The translations under genes were made by a program, and so were the position numbers. From Brachypodium distachyon (Eukaryota; Streptophyta; Magnoliopsida; Poales; Poaceae), in contig NC_016131.3 of assembly GCF_000005505.3 (NCBI RefSeq), positions 48,221,355 to 48,285,354 of the forward strand: a stretch of 64,000 nt of DNA, in the 5' to 3' direction. The notes beneath the pieces are model-generated. The model was given only the letters and a program-made list of their open reading frames with translations, ran no database searches and was not told where the DNA came from. Shown here one piece after another: positions 57,589 to 64,000 of this stretch (position 1 is the stretch's first letter; every line of letters begins with the position of its first letter).

Positions 57589-60500
57589 TTAAGCAGCAGC
57601 AACAACAGGCGTTGCGGGGGCCCAGAGGATGCTGTCCCGAACAATGAAGTGGCAAAGCGGGGCGTCACCAGGCTTGATGTGCGCCGGCATCTTCCTTGGG
57701 TTGAAGTTTGACGTGTCGAGGTGGCACACAGCGAGTACCTCCATCCTGTCCGGTCCTCCACTGCTGCCAAGGTCCTCCTTCTCCAGCGTCACCGTGTAAA
57801 CCCTGGTTGGGTTCACCGCGTGGCACATAAACACCGCGAACGGGAAAGTCATGCCATGGCAAGTCACACTCTTGCTCAACTCCGTGGTCCTTCGAGCCGC
57901 TGACACCTTGTACTTTCTTGCTGACATGACGCCCTCGATGGGCACGTCGGGGGAGGACAAGGCCTGGAGGTCTCGCTTGATGCCGCCGGTGAGCACAGAC
58001 GCGGCAAACTCCACCATAGACTCTAGGGAGGTGGCACATGTCATCTTCTCACCTCTTATAGGGTGTGAGTTCTCACAAACGTCAAGCGCGGACCATATGG
58101 CGTTGGCCATGGCGTGGGACGCCGGCGCGAACATTGTCAGAATGTCGGTGAGGCTTCTCATGGACATGGGGATGGAGGCAGCCACATCACGTTGCAACAG
58201 GAGAGCACCTGAGATAGATGACGATGGGATGTAGGGGGTGACCGTGGATCCTGCTATAAGGGATTCTTCCATAAAGAATGCCATGGTCATATCACCGTGG
58301 GTATGCAGGCTCTCTCCGTCGTTCCCAGCTTCTGCCAAAAACTCAACATATAGTGACTATAGGATAGGTAATATAGAATGTATTATCTGCTATGTATCTA
58401 GCTCAACAAATGTATATTATATATTTTTATCTGAAAAGACCAAACTAAATAGAAATGCAACAACGATTAAAACTTCGGTTCTTATCACCATTATCAATTA
58501 TTGTAACACAACACTTACAAATTCTATGTTTTACACATACTATTGCTCGGCTACTTAATTGAAAAACAATGTCGTACTTGTACATGATATTTTAGAAACC
58601 AGCTGCTTTTGCGGCTTGATAAAAAAATCATCCATTATACTTTAAAATTGTTATTTTGCAAATATGTTTCCCTGTCATTTTCATGCCACACATTGTTTCC
58701 TTAATATGTTTGTATGTACATTGTATGTGTTTTGCTTGATACTGTAGAAAAATGCACCTAGTAATTCCCCTGGAAACAAAGTAAACCATTTTATCTGATA
58801 GTAGTTCTTAACTTAGATCTCACCTAAGTTTAAATGAAGTTTTTAACTTCAAACAAAATATATTGTGTGTCCAGGTTCTAACTAATATCCATACTATTGA
58901 TAAAGAGTTTCCACCTCTTTTGCTACAGCTAAGAGAACATACAGTAAATGTACTCCTATTGTTCTACTCCCTCCTTTTTGTCAAAGAATGACGCCCACGC
59001 ATTTTGAGTTTAAATTTGACAAGCAATTAGACCAATAATATGCAAGTTTCTCAAAGCACTATCACTTGCAAGTTTAATGTTTTAGGCATCTAATTACGCA
59101 ACTAGTTTGATAAAAAATATGTGGAAAATGATATTTACCATGCACATTGTATGCACTCTTCATGCTACTGATTGGCTTGTTCACTTCTGGACCGTACCTA
59201 AAAATTCTGTTCTTCTGCTCATCAGTAATCACTTCTTGACCGTACCTAAAAATTCTGTTCTTCTGGTCATCGGTGTTCACTTCTGGACCGTATCTAAAAA
59301 TTCTGTTCTTCTGGGCATCGGTGTTCACTTCTGGACCGTACCTAAAAATTCTGTTCTTCTGGGCATCGGTGTTCACTTCTGGACCGTACCTAAAAATTTG
59401 GTTCTTCTGGCCATCGGTGTTCACTTCTGGACCGTATCTAAAAATTCTGTTCTTCTGGCCATCGGTGTTCACTTCTGGACCGTACCTAAACATTCTGTTC
59501 TTCTGGTCATCAGTGTTCACTTCTGGGCCGTACCTAAAAATTATATTCTTCTGTACATGCAGGCTCTCTCCGTCGTTCCTAGCTTCTGCCAAAAACTCAA
59601 CATATAGTGACTATAGGATAGGTAATATAGAATGCAATATCTACTATGTATCTAGCTCAACAAATGTATATTATATTTTTTATCTGAAATGACCAAAAGT
59701 AAATAGAAATGCAACAATGATTAAAACTTCGGTTCTTTATTGCCATTATCAGTTACTGTTACACATCACTTAAAAATCCTATGCTTTACACATGGTATTG
59801 CTTCGCTACTTAATTGAAAAACAATGTAGAACATGATATTTTAGAAACCTGCTTTCAGGACTTGATCACAAAATAATCCATTATACTTTAAAATTGTTAT
59901 TTTGCAAATATTTTTCCCTGTCATTTCCATGCCATGTTGTTTCCTTGATATGTTTGTATGTACATGTATGTTTTTTGCATGATAATGTTAAAAGATGCAC
60001 CTAGAAATTCCCGTGGAAACAAAGTAAAGCATTTTATCTGATAGTTCTTAACTTGGATCTCACCTGAGATTAAATGAAGTTTTAACTTGAAATACAAAAA
60101 TACTGTGGTGTCCAAGTTCTAACTACTATCCATACAACTGATAAAGAGTTTCCAGCACTTTTGCTACAGCTAAGAAAACATAGAGTAAATGTAGTCCTAT
60201 TGTTCTACTCCCTCCGTTTTCTCAAAGAATGGCGCCCATGCATTTCAAGTTTAACTTTGACCAACAATTAGACCAATAATATGTAAATTTGTCAAAACAT
60301 TATCACTTACAAGTTTTATGTTTCAGGCATCTAATTACGCAACTGGTCTGATTAAAAATATTCTGAAAATGATATTTACCTTGCACATTGGATGCACTCT
60401 TCATGATACTGACTGGCTTGTGCACTTCTGGACCGTACCTAAAAATTCTGTTCTTGTGGTCATCGGTGTTCACTTCTGGACCGTACCTAAAAATTTTGTT

Positions 60501-62041
60501 CTTCTGGTCATCGGTGTTCACTTCTGGACCGTACCTAAAAATTTTGTTCTTCTGGTTTTGGTCATCACTGTTCACTTCTGGACCGTACCTAAAAATTCTG
60601 TTCTTCTGGTCATCAGTGTTCACTTCTTGATCGTACCTAAAAATTCTGTTCTTCTGGTCATTCGTGTTCACTTCTGCACCGTACCTAAAAATTCTGTTCT
60701 TTTGGTCATCGTTGTTCACTTCTGGACCATACCTAAAAATTTTGGTCTTCTTTTCATCGGTGTTCACTTCTGGTCCGTATCGAAAAATTCTGTTCTTCTG
60801 GTCATCTGTCTTCACTTCTGAACCATACCTAAAAATTTTGTTCTTCTGGTCGTCGTTGTTCTTGTCGAGGCTGTGCATAAAAGCTTTGTCGAACTTCTTT
60901 TTGTCGTTATTACCTAAAATAATACACGTGACGGTAGATGTTAGTTATGATACAATAGAACACGACATTGCAGCCAATGGGTGGCTACATACATGGAGTC
61001 GTATGAATGCTAGAGGCGGTCCGTCATCCACACATGAGGTCACAAGTTGTTGTGCTTGGTATAAGTAGAACCAAAGTTCAGACATTTAACAAAATAATAA
61101 CTTGTATATCATACTATAACATCACATGATTTAACAAAACAATGGGTTTCTTAGAAACCTAAGGAGTAGTCTGTAGTCTTGTGGTGTGAACTGATGACCA
61201 CGAAGTTAGATCTTTATGGGAGTGAAGATAATAACTTGAACGTGATGTTATGCCAGCGCCGGAGGATATGGTGCTACCAATTAATATAATCAATCGATTA
61301 CGTACGTGCATGTTGTTTAACTTTCCTCCGATCCAAAATAAATGTTGCAGTTTTGAAGTGGTTTAGATCAAAACTGAGACACTTATTAAAGATCGGAGGG
61401 AGTATATATTTGCTAATTAGTGATTTATGCTTTTAACAACCGACTAGTACTGTTTGCTTATTTACCGTGGTCATATTTCATTTGTTTGTGATTAAATATT
61501 TGACAGAAAAATAAGTATAATTAACTTCTTCTTCTTCGGCAGAGTCGGTGTCATGTGGCGTAACATCTTTAGTTTAAGGATGTCGTCAAGCTTATGGAGA
61601 GAGAGGGAGAGGGAGAGGGAGAGACCGGCAGCTGCGGCAAGAAGCTCGAGCATGGCCGATGGCATCGGAGAGTTCGGCAGCACTGTTTGCCAGTAGGCAG
61701 TGATTGCTGCCGTCTCATCGGTGCCCGCGAGATTTGCACGCCGTCCATCTCCAGCAGCCATGACCTGTGTATATATGATATGTCATCATCGGCAGATACG
61801 AATGTATGTGAAGGAAAAGAATAATACTTGCAGGATTGCGTATCAAATCTAGTCAATTTTTTGCATTCATGATTGATACTTAATTTAAAAAAATGGCATT
61901 TTAGTTACTCACACGCATCCAGGATATGTCAGATCTGTGTAGTCTATAATAATTGACTTGCGAAATTAAGTACGGAGTACAAGTGAAAATATAACTTACC
62001 AGAAGTAACGAGGACAAGAGGAGGGGCAGCATGGCACTCAT
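57589..62041 (-). CDS. BURP-domain secreted protein with FRYG repeats, five exons
   Basis: Exon 1 (62041-62000) encodes MSAMLPLLLSSLLL. Exon 2 starts at 61764 (VMAAGDGRRANLAG, then YWQTVLPNSPMPSAMLELL); together they give a signal peptide and the conserved BURP-family start. The donor of exon 2 is uncertain. A phase-1 site at GCCG/GTCTCT, just before a TC repeat, would join exon 3 in frame. Exons 3 (60913-60380) and 4 (59585-59139) encode nine and eight copies of a 16-residue unit like DQKNRIFRYGPEVNTD. Exon 5 (58331-57589) carries the BURP domain: FFMEESLIAGS, CATSLESMVEF, and the CH motifs CHGMTFPFAVFMCH, CHLDT and CHFIVRD. Introns 3 and 4 are both phase 1, so repeats and domain stay in one frame. 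FxxY-type repeats recall the polygalacturonase-1-beta group. BURP proteins act in cell walls, seed coats or anthers. No lesion was seen. Confidence 0.88.
58332..60379 (-). repeat. Tandem duplication of BURP exon 4 and its intron
   Basis: The intron at 58332-59138 and the intron at 59586-60379 are alike along their whole length (for example CAACATATAGTGACTATAGG and ACTTAATTGAAAAACAATGT). Both contain the same one-ended Stowaway remnant (CTACTCCCTCC, near 58964 and 60207). The exons on either side share the start GAAGCTxGGAACGACGGAGAG and the end AAGAGTGCAT.CAATGTG. An exon-plus-intron unit of about 1.25 kb was therefore copied in tandem. Confidence 0.92.
59180..60870 (-). repeat. Coding 48 bp minisatellite in BURP exons 3 and 4
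   Basis: CTGTTCTTCTGGTCATCGGT and GTTCACTTCTGGACCGTACC recur every 48 bases (plus strand) in two blocks, 59180-59560 and 60425-60860, separated by the duplicated intron. Every unit keeps the frame. One unit in exon 3 is extended by three codons near 60555. Variation is mostly in the first residues of the unit; F-R-Y is nearly invariant. Confidence 0.92.
61321..61402. mobile_element. Short Stowaway MITE in a BURP intron
   Basis: CCTCCGATCCAAAATAAATG at the left pairs with CATTTAT-like inverse CACTTATTAAAGATCGGAGGGAG at the right. The element is about 82 bp. Its left end (CTTTCCTCCG) has lost the perfect CTCCC. Confidence 0.75.
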
Positions 62042-62116
62042 ATTGCTTTAGGCTTTTATCTAGTACAATATTTTGTGCCGTCGCTTGTTGCTATGGGGCG
62101 AATTAATATGACTGCC

Positions 62117-62126
62117 CTATTTATAG
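62117..62126 (-). promoter_or_regulatory. TATA box of the BURP gene
   Basis: The minus strand reads CTATAAATAG followed by GGCAGTC, 76 bases before the ATG at 62041. This is a strong plant TATA box, giving a 5' leader of about 45 bases. Confidence 0.75.
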
Positions 62127-64000
62127 GCTAGGACGACCAGGTGGTGGCTCAAGCTCGAGGGATAGCGGAGACAGCTTGACTGTTTGAAACGAAGCCAACT
62201 TGGGCGGATTCATTAAAATAAGGAGCATGTAGTATCTGTGCCATATAATCGGTACGATTTACTCTTAAATACATATAGTATCAGTCCTATTAGTGATCGA
62301 TTTAAAATCTTACCATACATATATGTGCGTCTCAAAGGTTGCAATGTGGAAACAAAAAACCTGGTAGGCCTCTTTCCACTTGTACAAGAGAATCAGCCTT
62401 CTTGTAAAGTCTGTTTGCATTTGTGTAAAAACACAAGTTCTAGTATGTGCTTCACACCATTGCTTTAACAGTATTGGATTTTTTTACATGAAAACTACCA
62501 AGCATGTTAAAGGCTTGGCCACGTGCTTGTTTAACCGTCAGTTGATCTTTTTACATTTTTCAAATATCGGTTTTGCTATTGAAAAGTCACCTGTTTTTTA
62601 GTTAGAGATAAGTTGACGCGTTTGGCCGTTAGATCTTAATCCAACGGTAACACGTGGGAGAGAAAGGAGTGAAGATGACACTCAAATGTTGAACTGAAAA
62701 TTTCACATGGGAGAAATCTGGAAAGGGAGAACCAGAAACATTCGTCGATCAAAGTTGTGCTACAGCTGTTCAGAAAGGCGCATGCAATTGATTTCGAAAT
62801 TGAATTAAATTCGAATCCAAAGAGCTAGCAGGCAGGAGGCAAATCCAAATCCAATATATACTCCATCCTCTGGATAACACAGTGCATGCCCTCATGTTGA
62901 TCGGATCGGAGATTGCAACAGTAGGAGACATTATTTTGTGCAGGGCTAAGTTGTTTTTTTAAGTTTGGGATAGAGCCATAGAGTAGAGACTAATAATTAA
63001 AGAGGAAGATGGACCGTGTGTGCCTCCCCATGCCGGAGACAATGATCTATGGCAAATTGGCAATTGTAGGAGCCATTATTTTGTACAGGGCTAAGCTTTT
63101 TGTATGTTTGGGATAGAGCCAACCGCACCTGCCATCAGATCGCGGAGTGACGCCAATAATCAAATTCAGAATCACCAACATATCGTCGGCCACGAGCACA
63201 ACACATTGAATTATGATTAAATTTCAAAGAACCACACTTTTGGGGTTATGGTTTTAATGAGACCCAACTTTTAGGGTTGCTTCACTGAACCACAACTCTT
63301 GGGCCAAGTTTTTTTCAGAAAACTCTAAACTGACAGATTAGACGAGTTGACATCGTTTCTGACATGGCAGCCCCACGTACCCCACCGATAACGTGACACA
63401 GGGACTAAAATAACACTATCCGTTAACAAGTGATTACCATCACGTATTAGAAATGTTTGGTTCCATGGGATCAGGTAGTTAGCTTACCAATCAAAAATAG
63501 AATGGAAGTTTCTGCGTGATCTCACATTGCACATGCTAATGTTTATTGCTCTGTGCCATTGGTGTCCGTCAGAGTATAGTTGGACATTTTTTAGATGAGC
63601 TGTTGGTATTTAAGGTATGAGAAAAATGCATGACAATTTACTCTTAATTCAAATTCGACTTTATTGTGGATTAGCCTTTTGTGTAGAGTAAATTTGATGA
63701 TGTTACAATCATAAGAGGGAATACAGATCTTTCTCTGGCAACATAACAGCTGATATTTTTCATGTTGTCGTTGGCATCTGGAAGAATGAAATCAAAGGTG
63801 TTTCTTGGGCTCCATTGAGATAAACTTGTCATATTTACTTGCTGCATTGCCTGGACAAGAGTAATACTAGTACTTATCTGTTTGTAAATCAGACAATTTA
63901 TTTTTAAGTAAATTGCTTTGAAAAATAGCAAATATATGTTGCGGTTGTGTGAGTATGTTTGAGTACATTGTGTTGGGAAGCCATCTAATGACGTAATTTG
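62127..64000. other. Upstream flank of the BURP gene, no gene recognised
   Basis: It contains a diverged duplication of about 70 bp (62915-62990 and 63055-63120, sharing TTATTTTGT.CAGGGCTAAG and TTTGGGATAGAGCC). It also has a stretch with AAAGAACCACACTTTTGGGG and CTGAACCACAACTCTTGGG (63225-63300) that resembles one end of a Mutator-like MITE. An 86-codon frame at 63671-63931 (minus; SPRNTFDFILPDANDNMKN) looks protein-like, but I do not recognise it and no neighbouring exon is evident. Confidence 0.4.

Noticed and set aside
59107..60821. Plus-strand open frames with repeated TVPKNSVLLV and KILFFWSSVFTSGPYL text
   Set aside because: They are the antisense reading of the BURP 48 bp repeats; the minus strand has splice sites, a BURP domain and a signal peptide.
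59180..60860. Regular 48 bp repeats that could suggest a CRISPR-like array or satellite
   Set aside because: Units are contiguous without spacers, in frame, and lie in exons of a plant gene.

Overview
The window is plant nuclear DNA from a grass, most likely a Triticeae species (wheat, Aegilops, barley or rye). The signs are an Angela/BARE/WIS-type copia element with a 1.7 kb LTR, many Stowaway MITEs ending in CTCCCTCCGT with TA flanks, a grass-type Helitron ending in a hairpin plus CTAG, and spliced genes with plant-type introns. No prokaryotic features are present.

Layout. 1-6687: 3' part of a copia retrotransposon (leader, broken gag-pol, 3' LTR), inserted at the start of another decayed transposon-type gene (6688-7351). 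7.5-8.0 kb: tandem and palindromic GC-rich repeats. 9491-12751 (minus): a six-exon PTPMT-type dual-specificity phosphatase with the active-site loop intact, a TGA in exon 5 and two GC-AG introns. A 1 kb TIR element (12917-13968) sits just upstream of it. 14801-18089: a 5'-truncated LINE with a 12 bp target duplication. 19074-21353: a single-exon protein with two F-box modules and an in-frame TAG before a conserved tail. 22.4-23.7 kb: decayed gene fragments. About 24.4-33.76 kb: a Helitron with broken Rep-helicase and captured host-gene pieces (PFP, NPH3-domain and unidentified exons). 36459-40776: an intact 14-exon ATP-dependent phosphofructokinase. 41551-41703: a U4 snRNA gene with a plant Pol II snRNA promoter. 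42948-50620 (minus): a 15-exon RADA-like organellar recombination gene with a TGA in exon 9. 51800-52901 (minus): a DUF1668-like gene with a frameshift. 53391-54139: a poly-A retroposon with a target duplication. 54288-54674: a ubiquitin-like fragment. 57589-62041 (minus): an open BURP-domain secreted protein gene in which a repeat-coding exon and its intron have been duplicated in tandem.

The genes do not form a pathway; this is an ordinary gene-rich island with nested transposons. The most unusual items are the BURP exon duplication, the U4 gene, the Helitron gene captures, and four separate loci that carry TGA where their family has arginine, the pattern expected from CGA to TGA decay at methylated CpG. 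The functional PFK gene and the BURP gene are the best candidates for working protein genes. PTPMT, RADA and DUF1668 copies look damaged in this haplotype, and the F-box gene is shortened.

Exon boundaries were derived by hand from reading-frame continuity and GT/GC-AG sites. Family names rest on remembered family features, not on a database search.
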